Shown one piece after another: positions 8,217 to 15,999 of a DNA stretch of 55,575 nt. How positions within the stretch are numbered: position 1 is the first letter of the stretch; every line of letters begins with the position of its first letter. The stretch comes from MGBC102946 sp022793145 (GTDB lineage: Bacteria > Bacillota_I > Bacilli_A > RF39 > UBA660): contig CANEDJ010000004.1 in NCBI GenBank assembly GCA_947426265.1, forward strand, positions 1 to 55,575, written 5' to 3'. Under the pieces are notes generated by a model. The model was not told the origin of the DNA, made no database searches, and saw nothing but the letters and a program-made list of their open reading frames with translations. The translations under genes and the position numbers were made by a program.

Positions 8217-10141
8217 TGAGAGCAACCTATAAATTAATTTTATTAATTATTATCGCTTGCACCTCTTCTATTTTGATTTACCACTTTGTAGATAAAGTAG
8301 AACCAGTAAAAGAAATAGAAGATTTCCTAGTTACACAAAATAAAAAAGAATTATCCATTGTTTCAGATAGTTCTTCCTATACAGCTCTTAATCCTAAGAT
8401 TGTTTTAAACCCTTATGATATTTCGCCTTTGACGGCTCTTTTAATTTTTGAAACAAAGGATTTAACAGCACCTACAATTACAGTAGTTGGAAAAGATGAG
8501 AAAACTACCATTACCAATACTTTTACTCCTTCAAAAAAGCATTTTCTTCCAATATATGGATTATATGCAGATACCAATAATGAAGTTTTATTAACGGTAA
8601 ATGGAGTCACTACTAAATTATCAATTCAAACCGAAAAGCTTCCAGATGATTTTGTATTACCAACTAAAGTAGAAAAAACAAGTGAAGTGAGTAATGAACT
8701 TTATTTCTTTACTCCTTCTTCTACGGGTTACACAGCTGCTTATGATCAAAACGGAGATGTCAGATGGTATTTGACTGAAAACTTTATTTGGGATATTCAA
8801 AGATTACAAAACGGCCATTTATTACTAAGTAGTAATCGCCTTATTAATCCCCCATATTATATGGCTGGTTTAATGGAAATGGATTTGCTTGGAAAAGTTT
8901 ATTATGAATATACACTTCCTGGAGGATATCATCATGATGTATATGAAATGGATGATGGAAATTTCCTTATTGCCTCTGACAACTTTGAAGATGGTACTGT
9001 AGAAGATACCATTGTTGAAATTGATAGAACAACTGGAGAAATTATAAAAACGATTGATTTAAAAGAAATTATTCCTACAAATGAAGGACACAATTTATAT
9101 ACTACAGAATATGATTGGTTCCATAACAATTCTGTTTGGTTTGATAAAAAAACAAATTCTATTACACTTTCGGGAAGACATCAAGATATTGTCGTTAATA
9201 TCGATTATGATTCTCTTGAAATCAATTGGATTTTAGGAGATCCTACAAATTGGAGCAAAGAATATCAAAAATACTTTTTAACTCCAACTGGAGATAATTT
9301 TGAATATCAATATGCACAGCATGCAGCAAAAATTCTTCCAAATGGGGACTTGTTCTTATTTGATAATGGAAATAACCGATCTAAAACAGAAACAAAAGTA
9401 AGTGCTGATAACAATTATAGCCGAGGGGTTATCTATCATATTGACACAAACAACAAAACAGTAGAACAAGTTTGGCAATACGGAAAAGAAGAAGGTAGTA
9501 ACTTTTATTCTCCTTACATTTCTGATGTTGATTATTTGAATGAAAATCATTACTCTATTTTATCAGGAGGACATTCTACAGTAGATGGAAAAGTAAACAA
9601 TGATCCAGCAGGATTTGCAAATGTTGATAGTTTAAATAGCATTCTCGTAGAAATAAAAAATAACAAACAAATACTAAGAATGGAATTCCCTACTAATTTC
9701 TATAGAACTGAGAAAATGAATTTGTATGGAAATGACCGATACTTTGTTGGACTAGGATCTAGATTAGGAACTATGGGAGAAACCAAAACAGCTTCTAAAA
9801 ATCCATTTATTTTATGGAATAAAGAAGATAATAAGATATTCGAAAAATATAATTTGAAAATTTATAAAGAAGCTGACCGATTAGTTGTATCTGGAACATT
9901 TAAAAAAGATGATCATGTCCAAATCATTTTAGATAGCCTTTTTAAAAACAAAACTTACAACATGATTATTTCTAAAAAACCCTATACAGCAATGTGTGTA
10001 GATATCTTTAATGAAGAAGAAACAAAAAATGGAATTCATGTTACAAAATATATCAATGATATTGGCTTAAAAGGAAAATATTACATTTATATAAAAATCA
10101 ATAACACAGTTTATGATATCAACCAATATGTTGAATATTAA
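8216..10141 (+). CDS. Arylsulfotransferase (ASST) family protein, membrane-anchored
   Basis: The 641-residue protein has an N-terminal hydrophobic stretch (about 6-25) containing IIIAC; this is either an uncleaved anchor or a lipobox with Cys15. The body matches the six-bladed propeller of ASST proteins: AYDQNGDVRWYLTEN, RLQNGHLLLSS, YHHDVYEMDDGNFLIAS, SLEINWILGDP, and AQHAAKILPNGDLFLFDNG. Characterised ASST enzymes move sulfate between phenols through a His intermediate; several conserved-looking His residues are present (for example in YHHD and QHAA). The natural substrate here is unknown, and Gram-positive relatives are mostly uncharacterised. Translational coupling to def is probably an operon accident. 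A terminator follows at once. Confidence 0.85.
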   Translation: MRATYKLILLIIIACTSSILIYHFVDKVEPVKEIEDFLVTQNKKELSIVSDSSSYTALNPKIVLNPYDISPLTALLIFETKDLTAPTITVVGKDEKTTITNTFTPSKKHFLPIYGLYADTNNEVLLTVNGVTTKLSIQTEKLPDDFVLPTKVEKTSEVSNELYFFTPSSTGYTAAYDQNGDVRWYLTENFIWDIQRLQNGHLLLSSNRLINPPYYMAGLMEMDLLGKVYYEYTLPGGYHHDVYEMDDGNFLIASDNFEDGTVEDTIVEIDRTTGEIIKTIDLKEIIPTNEGHNLYTTEYDWFHNNSVWFDKKTNSITLSGRHQDIVVNIDYDSLEINWILGDPTNWSKEYQKYFLTPTGDNFEYQYAQHAAKILPNGDLFLFDNGNNRSKTETKVSADNNYSRGVIYHIDTNNKTVEQVWQYGKEEGSNFYSPYISDVDYLNENHYSILSGGHSTVDGKVNNDPAGFANVDSLNSILVEIKNNKQILRMEFPTNFYRTEKMNLYGNDRYFVGLGSRLGTMGETKTASKNPFILWNKEDNKIFEKYNLKIYKEADRLVVSGTFKKDDHVQIILDSLFKNKTYNMIISKKPYTAMCVDIFNEEETKNGIHVTKYINDIGLKGKYYIYIKINNTVYDINQYVEY

Positions 10142-10165
10142 AGCTTCTTAGGAAGCTTTTTATAA
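10141..10165 (+). terminator. Terminator after the ASST gene
   Basis: AAGCTTC TTA GGAAGCTT is followed by TTTTAT. It may act on both strands, as the facing ylmC-like gene ends at 10160. Confidence 0.75.
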
Positions 10166-10390
10166 TACTATTTTTACCAAAATTACATCCTCCCCTATCT
10201 TTTCGATTTGAGACCACTTTATTCCAATTTCTCCATTGTTAGAAAACATTGAAACAAAAAACTTTGACTTTTCTACAATTAATTCTGCCATTTTTCCTTC
10301 TGAATCGATCGAAACATCAATAATATTTCCAACTTTTTTGCCATCTACTAAATTAATAACATCTTTATTTTGTAAATCAGATAAACGCAT
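10160..10390 (-). CDS. ylmC: YlmC/YmxH-type PRC-barrel protein
   Basis: This 76-residue single-domain PRC-barrel protein begins MRLSDLQNKDVINLVDGKKVG, with IGIKWSQIEKIGEDVILV at its end. The start is placed at the ATG at 10390, which has a GGGTGG site about 6 bp upstream; a GTG at 10399 overlaps that site and is unlikely. YlmC/YmxH proteins of Bacilli and Clostridia are sporulation-associated and lie next to sigG or sigE. Here the gene is divergent from sigG rather than downstream of it. The molecular role is not known; PRC barrels usually bind proteins or RNA. Confidence 0.85.
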   Translation of the reverse strand: MRLSDLQNKDVINLVDGKKVGNIIDVSIDSEGKMAELIVEKSKFFVSMFSNNGEIGIKWSQIEKIGEDVILVKIVL

Positions 10391-10489
10391 AAATACCACC
10401 CACTTAGTTCTATTTTATGTTTAAAAAAAGTCTATATTCTGTTTAAAAAATGAAAAGTCTCTTCATAATACCTTTGAAAGGAGAAGATT

Positions 10490-11260
10490 ATGGCACGTCA
10501 TAAAGTAGACATTTGTGGCGTGAATACTGCGAATATTAATGTATTAAGTAATAATGAACAAATAGAGCTTTTAAAAAAATTTAAAGATGGAGACATTTTC
10601 GCGAAAGATGAATTAGTAAGCGGAAATCTAAAATTAGTATTATCCATTTTAAGAAAATTCAGCAATCGAGTGGATAATATGGATGACTTATTTCAGGTAG
10701 GTTGTATTGGCTTAATTAAAGCCATTGAAAACTTTGATTTATCTCATGAAGTTCGATTTTCTACTTATGCAGTACCTATGATTTTAGGAGAAATTAAACG
10801 TTATTTAAGAGATAACAATAGTGTTCGAATTGCTAGAAGCATTAAAGATACTGCTTACAAAGCAAACAAAGTTAAAGAAGAACTCACCAATGAACTAGGA
10901 AAAGAACCTAGTATTCATATGATAGCTACAAAATTAAATATGAGCGATTTTGAAGTTGGAAATGCTTTAGATTCTATGAAAGATACAATCAGTATGTCAG
11001 AACCTATTTATAGCGATGGTGGAGACACCATCTTTCTAGAAGACCAATTGAAAGATAAAAAAAATGAAGATTTCGATTTGCATGTTGAATTAAAAGATGC
11101 GATCGCAAAATTAAAAGAGAAAGAACAATTTATTATAAGAGAGCGTTATTTGATTGGAAAAACACAAATGGAATTGGCCAATGAAATTGGTATTTCACAA
11201 GCTCAGATTTCACGTCTAGAGAAAAGTGGATTAGAAAATATCAAAAAAATGATGCAATAA
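10490..11260 (+). CDS. sigG: Sporulation sigma factor SigG
   Basis: This is the late forespore-specific RNA polymerase sigma factor. It opens with the characteristic MARHKVDICGVNTANINVL (B. subtilis SigG has MSRNKVEICGVDTSKLPVL). Region 2 is clear in DDLFQVGCIGLIKAIENFDL and FSTYAVPMILGEIKRYLRDN. Region 4 ends in the helix-turn-helix GKTQMELANEIGISQAQISR. Length is 256, close to the family norm. The AAAGGAG site is strong. I could not assign a SigF/SigG-type promoter in the 90-bp upstream gap with confidence. Unlike B. subtilis, the gene is not directly downstream of spoIIGA-sigE; it lies about 2 kb away on the opposite strand. Confidence 0.97.
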   Translation: MARHKVDICGVNTANINVLSNNEQIELLKKFKDGDIFAKDELVSGNLKLVLSILRKFSNRVDNMDDLFQVGCIGLIKAIENFDLSHEVRFSTYAVPMILGEIKRYLRDNNSVRIARSIKDTAYKANKVKEELTNELGKEPSIHMIATKLNMSDFEVGNALDSMKDTISMSEPIYSDGGDTIFLEDQLKDKKNEDFDLHVELKDAIAKLKEKEQFIIRERYLIGKTQMELANEIGISQAQISRLEKSGLENIKKMMQ

Positions 11261-11292
11261 AAACAATACTAAAAAAAGTATTGTTTTCTATT
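11260..11292. terminator. Terminator between convergent sigG and the 11306 gene
   Basis: AAAACAATAC and GTATTGTTTT form a 10-bp stem around an A-rich loop. Its A/T arms could serve both converging transcripts. Confidence 0.75.
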
Positions 11293-11305
11293 TAAAAAAC
11301 CCTTG

Positions 11306-11950
11306 TTATGATTTTTTATAAACATATTCCTTTGGTTTTTCTTCTATAACATCTTTCCCAATTCCCCAATAAGAATGAACACTTTTCCAGCCTGGATAAT
11401 TTGCATCACCAAATTCTTCTGCCATCTTTCTTAACGCATCTTCCCTATCAAATCTAGCATCAGCTTCTTCTCTGCTTATTTGTCCTCTTGCTCTACGAAT
11501 CTGCCCTGCTACAAATAATTTTTCTTGTTCATTTCCAAAATATATTTCTTCTACAAAAGAATCCTCTACTACACTTCCAACGTGTACACCATAACGACAA
11601 CGTAAACTCATACGTGCACTTCTATCATAAGGTAAACTATTATAATACATTGACCCTCTAATTCTTCCATTTTCATCTTTAATGTCTGTCCATAAACAAT
11701 GATCTGTTTCCTCTAAAGTCCATCCCTTAGGTAAGGTTGCCCTACATAGAATATCATCATCTGGAATATCCGTAAATGTAAAACCTAACTGTTCCCATTC
11801 TTCTTTACTTGGCTTCATTCTTTTTGCCATCATGACACTATTTAATGCATTTCTTCGCTCTTCAATGTTCATATGATCCAAAACATCAGGTTCTCTATCA
11901 AATATACGCACTAGTATTAATAGTGCCTCTAATTCTGCTTTACTTTTCAT
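11306..11950 (-). CDS. Unknown 214-residue soluble protein
   Basis: I do not recognise a characterised family. The centre (LPKGWTLEETDHCLWTDI, then GRIRGSMYYNSLPYDRSA) resembles uncharacterised proteins I associate with phages and other mobile DNA of gut Firmicutes; this is recollection, not a search result. The N-terminus is helical, there is no signal peptide or membrane segment, and the C-terminus is charged and Arg/Glu-rich. The ATG at 11950 follows an AGGGGG site, with an extended -10 (TGTTATAAT) further upstream. It appears to be transcribed alone, between sigG (convergent) and the ucpA-like gene. Confidence 0.7.
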   Translation of the reverse strand: MKSKAELEALLILVRIFDREPDVLDHMNIEERRNALNSVMMAKRMKPSKEEWEQLGFTFTDIPDDDILCRATLPKGWTLEETDHCLWTDIKDENGRIRGSMYYNSLPYDRSARMSLRCRYGVHVGSVVEDSFVEEIYFGNEQEKLFVAGQIRRARGQISREEADARFDREDALRKMAEEFGDANYPGWKSVHSYWGIGKDVIEEKPKEYVYKKS

Positions 11951-12014
11951 ATAAATCCCCCTAACAATAAAATTTATTATAACAAAGTTTAAAAAAAATC
12001 TATATCAATTACCC

Positions 12015-12041
12015 AAAAAAAAGCAATACAAAACTTGTATT
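12015..12041 (-). terminator. Terminator after the UcpA-like gene
   Basis: On the minus strand AATACAA GTT TTGTATT is followed by GC and eight T. Confidence 0.8.
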
Positions 12042-12042
12042 A

Positions 12043-12834
12043 CTAAACTCCTACTGACATTGTTTCAGGAAGTGTTGAACCTCCATCAATCACAATTCCT
12101 TGACCTGTAATATAAGAAGATTCTGAGCTTGCTAAAAAGGCCGCCAATTCTCCTAATTCTTCTATTGTTCCCAAACGCTTCATTGGAATTCCTGCTGCAA
12201 TACCATCAATTACAGATTCAGGATTTTCATTATCAGATTCTTCTGCAATTCCATCTACCATTGGAGTCTTAATATACCCTGGCATTATTGCATTTACCCT
12301 AATATGATCAGTTACTAATTCTGCTGCCAATGCTTTTGTAAAGCCAATTAGAGCTGCTTTAGTTGTAGCATAAGCTACTTCTCCTGGATCGGCCACCATT
12401 GGTCCTGTAACACTAGACAAATTGATAATAGATCCGCCTGTTTCTTTCATATATGGAAGCGCTGATTTGGTAACATTCCATGTCCCTTTGATATTAATAT
12501 CAAAATGAAAGTCTCTTGTTTTATCGTCCATGTCCTCGAACCTAGTTAACTTAGCTACTCCAGCATTGTTGACTAAAATATCAATACTTCCAAATTTCTT
12601 TCCAATTGCTGACATACAAGCATCTACCATTTTGGCATCTCTAATATCAACCTGAAATCCCGCTACTACATTCTCCGAATTTTTTAATTTTTGTAAAGAC
12701 TCTTTTAATTTATCTGAATAGTCTAAAACAATTACTTTAGCGCCATATTTTAAAAATACTTCAGCAATTCCGTATCCATTTCCCATCGCGCCACCTGTAA
12801 CAACTGCTACTTTTCCATCTAACTTCTTCATCAT
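12043..12834 (-). CDS. ucpA: UcpA-like short-chain dehydrogenase/reductase
   Basis: This NAD(P)-dependent classical SDR has the Rossmann motif TGGAMGNGYG (13-22), NNAG (89-92), the catalytic Ser in NLSSVTG (about 140-141) and YATTK (Tyr155/Lys159). Large parts match my memory of E. coli UcpA, including NIKGTWNVTK, SSVTGPMVADPGE and the end GGSTLPETMSVGV. The substrate of UcpA is not firmly known. Start at the ATG 12834 (or 12831), chosen because GGACGGGG lies just upstream; longer upstream extension has no ribosome site. Transcription is probably monocistronic, from an extended -10 at 12866 to a terminator at 12015. The stop is TAG. Confidence 0.9.
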   Translation of the reverse strand: MMKKLDGKVAVVTGGAMGNGYGIAEVFLKYGAKVIVLDYSDKLKESLQKLKNSENVVAGFQVDIRDAKMVDACMSAIGKKFGSIDILVNNAGVAKLTRFEDMDDKTRDFHFDINIKGTWNVTKSALPYMKETGGSIINLSSVTGPMVADPGEVAYATTKAALIGFTKALAAELVTDHIRVNAIMPGYIKTPMVDGIAEESDNENPESVIDGIAAGIPMKRLGTIEELGELAAFLASSESSYITGQGIVIDGGSTLPETMSVGV

Positions 12835-12865
12835 ACCCCGTCCTATCCTAGTACTATCTTTATCC

Positions 12866-12874
12866 ATTATAGCA
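12866..12874 (-). promoter_or_regulatory. Extended -10 promoter of the ucpA-like gene
   Basis: On the minus strand TGC-TATAAT lies about 32 bp before the ATG. No good -35 box, as expected of an extended -10 promoter. Confidence 0.5.
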
Positions 12875-13010
12875 CAATTCCAATAAAAAGAATAGTAAAG
12901 TTTGTTTTTATAACACACTTATAGCCATTATTTCAACCCAATGACATATAAACAAATTCCCATATTCGTTGCTTTAAAATTGATCAAACAACTTAAAATT
13001 CGATTTCATA

Positions 13011-13035
13011 CAAAAAGAACTGTTTTTCAGTTCTT
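13011..13035 (-). terminator. Terminator after sigE
   Basis: On the minus strand AAGAACTG AAAAA CAGTTCTT is followed by TTTG. The hairpin overlaps the sigE stop codon. Confidence 0.8.
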
Positions 13036-13726
13036 ATATTTTATTTAAATTTTGTAGTTTCCGAATCACTTTTTTCTCAATTCTAGAAATATATGACTGA
13101 CTAATTCCAAGTACATCTGCCACATCTTTTTGCGTCATTTCAGTAGAATTATAAAGTCCATACCTTAAAATCATAATTTTCTGATCACGTTCATTTAATT
13201 TTTTGATTTCACTATACAGTAATGACTTTTCTGTTTCATTTTCTAATCCTTTGGTTACAATATCTGATTCAGTTCCCAAAATATCCTCTAATCTCAGTTC
13301 GTTTCCTTCTGCATCATAACTAAGACTATCTTCAAAACTAACTTCACCTCTTCTTTTTTTATTCTTTCTTAAAAACATTAAGATTTCATTATCAATACAT
13401 CTAGAAGAATAAGTCGCCAATTTAATATTTTTATCTGGTTTATAGGTACTAACCCCTTTAATGAGACCAATTGTTCCAATACTAACCAAATCTTCCAAAT
13501 CAACGCCTGTATTTTCATACTTTTTGGCTAAAAATACAACCAAACGCAAGTTATGTTCAATCAGTTTACTTTTAGCTGACTCGTCACCTTCTATACTTTT
13601 TTCTATGTATAAAGCCTCTTCTTCTTTAGAAAGTGGTTCTGGCAATTTATCAGCACTTCCCACAAAAAATAAATTATGATCAATTATAAAAATCTTTTTT
13701 AATAATTCCCATATTTTTCTAAACAT
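13034..13726 (-). CDS. sigE: Sporulation sigma factor SigE (pro-SigE)
   Basis: This is the early mother-cell sigma factor. Core motifs are NLRLVVFLAKKYENTGVDLEDL, SIGTIGLIKGVSTYKPDKNIKLATYSSRCIDNEI (region 2) and the C-terminal helix-turn-helix TQKDVADVLGISQSYISRIEKK. The hydrophobic N-terminus (about 1-25) corresponds to the pro-sequence that is removed by SpoIIGA in B. subtilis, and LFFVGSADKLPEPLS matches the region just after it. Length 230 is typical. Its start overlaps the end of spoIIGA by 8 bp, so protease and substrate are translationally coupled. It is the last gene of the ftsA-to-sigE block. Confidence 0.97.
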   Translation of the reverse strand: MFRKIWELLKKIFIIDHNLFFVGSADKLPEPLSKEEEALYIEKSIEGDESAKSKLIEHNLRLVVFLAKKYENTGVDLEDLVSIGTIGLIKGVSTYKPDKNIKLATYSSRCIDNEILMFLRKNKKRRGEVSFEDSLSYDAEGNELRLEDILGTESDIVTKGLENETEKSLLYSEIKKLNERDQKIMILRYGLYNSTEMTQKDVADVLGISQSYISRIEKKVIRKLQNLNKI

Positions 13727-14519
13727 ATGATCCCTCCATTACTTTCGTATGTAGTAAAACATCAATTCCATCAATGGTAATATTTTGTTTCATTATGCCA
13801 AGCAATATATTTTTTTTCTTTCCAACTCCCTTAATTTCAATTTCTGGAATTCGAATACATTCTAATAAAGTCGTTCCACTTGCTGTACTGATTGGAACCA
13901 ATATCATTTTAAATTCATTAATATCATAAATAAATTTTCGGTGATCAATCAAAATAATTGGATTATGATGATATGGTTCTACCAAATGATTTCCACTATC
14001 TAAAAAGCCATTACAGTGTAGAATTCGATTATTCCCAAAATTTAAATTTACTTGATAATAATTAGAATAATTATTTTTTAAATACATTCCCTGTTTGACA
14101 TAAATAAATAAGATGATTGGAGAAAAAATAAGCAATACAATATAGTTGACACTCAATCCGTTATGATAAAAAACAATTCCTTCTTGCTTATATGAAAATT
14201 CTACATTTAAATAATATAAAAAGCCTCCTAATATCATACTTGCACTATATAAATAAAATAAATTTTTAAATGTGTACCTAAAATCTCGAAAACCAAAAGA
14301 TAAAATTACCATAACAATACTGATTATGATTTTTAATATAAAAAGTTCTAAACTGCTTATTTTAACAAACAAAAATAATATACTAAGTCCTCCAAAAAAA
14401 GCACCTTTTAATAGTTGATTAACAGAAACATTTCTTCTTAAAATAATAGATACTCCCATTAGTAAAAAGAAATCAAACAAAAAGTTTAAAATCATAATTA
14501 AATCAAGATAGATTTTCAT
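13719..14519 (-). CDS. spoIIGA: Sporulation sigma-E factor processing peptidase SpoIIGA
   Basis: SpoIIGA is a membrane-embedded aspartic protease that activates pro-SigE. The first about 145 residues contain around five hydrophobic membrane segments (for example LIMILNFLFDFFLLMGVSII, LFILKIIISIVMVILSF, YIVLLIFSPIILFIYV). The C-terminal domain carries the catalytic DSGN motif (Asp174-Asn177) in GFLDSGNHLVEP, followed by ILIDH. Length 266 is slightly below the family average of about 300. It begins just after the 93-residue small membrane protein gene and overlaps sigE by 8 bp. Activation normally depends on the forespore signal SpoIIR, which is not in this window. Confidence 0.94.
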   Translation of the reverse strand: MKIYLDLIMILNFLFDFFLLMGVSIILRRNVSVNQLLKGAFFGGLSILFLFVKISSLELFILKIIISIVMVILSFGFRDFRYTFKNLFYLYSASMILGGFLYYLNVEFSYKQEGIVFYHNGLSVNYIVLLIFSPIILFIYVKQGMYLKNNYSNYYQVNLNFGNNRILHCNGFLDSGNHLVEPYHHNPIILIDHRKFIYDINEFKMILVPISTASGTTLLECIRIPEIEIKGVGKKKNILLGIMKQNITIDGIDVLLHTKVMEGSYV

Positions 14520-14558
14520 GATATCACCAAAGATACTTTATCATAAAGTTTCTATAAA

Positions 14559-14840
14559 TTATGTCGTTTTATTTTTTAATTCATCAATTTCTTGCTGCAT
14601 TGCTTTAATCGTTTCTTCAAATAAGCAAATCAAATCTTGATTGGATAGTGAACTTGTTGTTTCATTGTCTTTCAAAATGGCAATTCTAGCTGCATTTGTA
14701 CATAATACTTGTCCTACTAGCATTAACCAGTTTCCTAAATCATTTTGTTGCTTTGCATTTAAATTCGGTATGATTAAAAACCCTACAACAACCGCAGTAA
14801 TTGTAAAGGCACTTGCTTGTTCATTTAATTTTTCATTCAT
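14559..14840 (-). CDS. Small membrane protein of unknown function in the division/sporulation cluster
   Basis: The 93-residue protein has a hydrophobic segment at about 11-27 (AFTITAVVVGFLII), a second moderately hydrophobic segment at about 37-55 (NWLMLVGQVLCTNAARIAIL), and a C-terminal charged coiled-coil-like helix (CLFEETIKAMQQEIDELKNK). A GAGAAG ribosome site precedes the ATG. It lies between ftsZ and spoIIGA, where B. subtilis has the bpr protease gene. Its position suggests a link to division or sporulation, but no family is recognised and this is inference only. Confidence 0.75.
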   Translation of the reverse strand: MNEKLNEQASAFTITAVVVGFLIIPNLNAKQQNDLGNWLMLVGQVLCTNAARIAILKDNETTSSLSNQDLICLFEETIKAMQQEIDELKNKTT

Positions 14841-14885
14841 TTTTCTTCTCCATTATAGTAAATGATAATATAATAATATTTATTC

Positions 14886-14912
14886 AAAAAAAAGATGCCT
14901 TTTTGACATCTT
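14886..14912 (-). terminator. Terminator after ftsZ
   Basis: On the minus strand AAGATG...CATCTT around TCAAAAAGG is followed by a run of T. Confidence 0.75.
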
Positions 14913-15987
14913 AGAAACCTCTTTTTCTTAAAAAAGCTGGAATGATTGTATCATCTTCATTTCCTGTATCTGGATCCTCGGCCTTCTTTGCTTCTTCTCT
15001 TCTACTTGGAGCATTATAAGATTGATATAATGGTTCTGTTTTGTCTTCAAAACCAGTTGCTATTACAGTTACAATAATTTCATCATTTAAATTTTCATTA
15101 ATGACTGCACCAAAAATCGTATTGATATCTGTATTTGCAGAAGAACGAATTACCTCAGCTGCTTCCTCTACTTCAAAAAGTGTAAGATTCGCACCACCTG
15201 TCACATTAATAATAGCATCTGTTGCGCCACTAATACTAGTCTCTAATAATGGGCTTGATACAGCTTGTCTTGCTGCTTCTGTTGCTCTATCTTCTCCAAC
15301 TCCCATTCCAATTCCAATAAGCGCATTTCCTCGCTTTTCCATAACTGCTTTTACATCTGCAAAGTCAAGGTTAATTAATCCTGCTACTGCAATCAAATCA
15401 GAAATTGATTGAACACCTCTTCTTAACACATTATCAACTTCTTTAAACGAATCTAATAGTGGTGTTGTTTTATCAATAATCTCTCTTAATCTATCATTTG
15501 GAATTACAATTAAAGTATCAACATTTTTCTTTAATTCTTCTAATCCTGATAGAGCTTGTGTCATTCTTTTCTTTCCTTCAAATGAAAATGGCTTTGTTAC
15601 AATTCCTACAGTTAAAGCTCCCATACCTTGAGCTATATTGGCAATTACAGGAGCCGCTCCTGTTCCTGTTCCTCCACCCATACCACAAGTAACAAATACC
15701 ATATCTGCTCCTTTTAAAGCCTCTTCAATATCTGTTTTTGATTCTAAAGCTGCTTCCTTTCCTATTTGAGGGTTTGCTCCAGCACCCAAACCATTCGTAA
15801 GCTCTGTTCCAATTTGTATTTTAACTGGTGCTTGTGAAGTATTCAATACTTGTAAATCCGTATTGGCTACAATAAAGTCTACACCCTTGACACCAGATTC
15901 TATCATTCTATTAACGGCGTTACATCCTCCGCCACCAACACCAATTACTTTTATTTTTGCTAATTGATCTATTTCTAATCCAAACAT
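14911..15987 (-). CDS. ftsZ: Cell division GTPase FtsZ
   Basis: FtsZ is the tubulin homologue that polymerises into the Z-ring at the division site. The N-terminal IKVIGVGGGGCNAVNRMI and the tubulin signature GMGGGTGTGAAPVI (about 102-115) bind GTP. The T7 catalytic loop is seen in LINLDFADVKAVM. A short acidic linker ends in the conserved tail IIPAFLRKRGF, which binds FtsA and other partners. Length 358 is normal. It lies 12 bp downstream of ftsA as in most Firmicutes, and a terminator follows it. Confidence 0.98.
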   Translation of the reverse strand: MFGLEIDQLAKIKVIGVGGGGCNAVNRMIESGVKGVDFIVANTDLQVLNTSQAPVKIQIGTELTNGLGAGANPQIGKEAALESKTDIEEALKGADMVFVTCGMGGGTGTGAAPVIANIAQGMGALTVGIVTKPFSFEGKKRMTQALSGLEELKKNVDTLIVIPNDRLREIIDKTTPLLDSFKEVDNVLRRGVQSISDLIAVAGLINLDFADVKAVMEKRGNALIGIGMGVGEDRATEAARQAVSSPLLETSISGATDAIINVTGGANLTLFEVEEAAEVIRSSANTDINTIFGAVINENLNDEIIVTVIATGFEDKTEPLYQSYNAPSRREEAKKAEDPDTGNEDDTIIPAFLRKRGF

Positions 15988-15999
15988 ATATATCCTCCC

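Noticed and set aside
10430..10489. SigF/SigE-type promoter upstream of sigG
   Set aside because: CATAAT and nearby ATA-like boxes fit only loosely; not enough to call.
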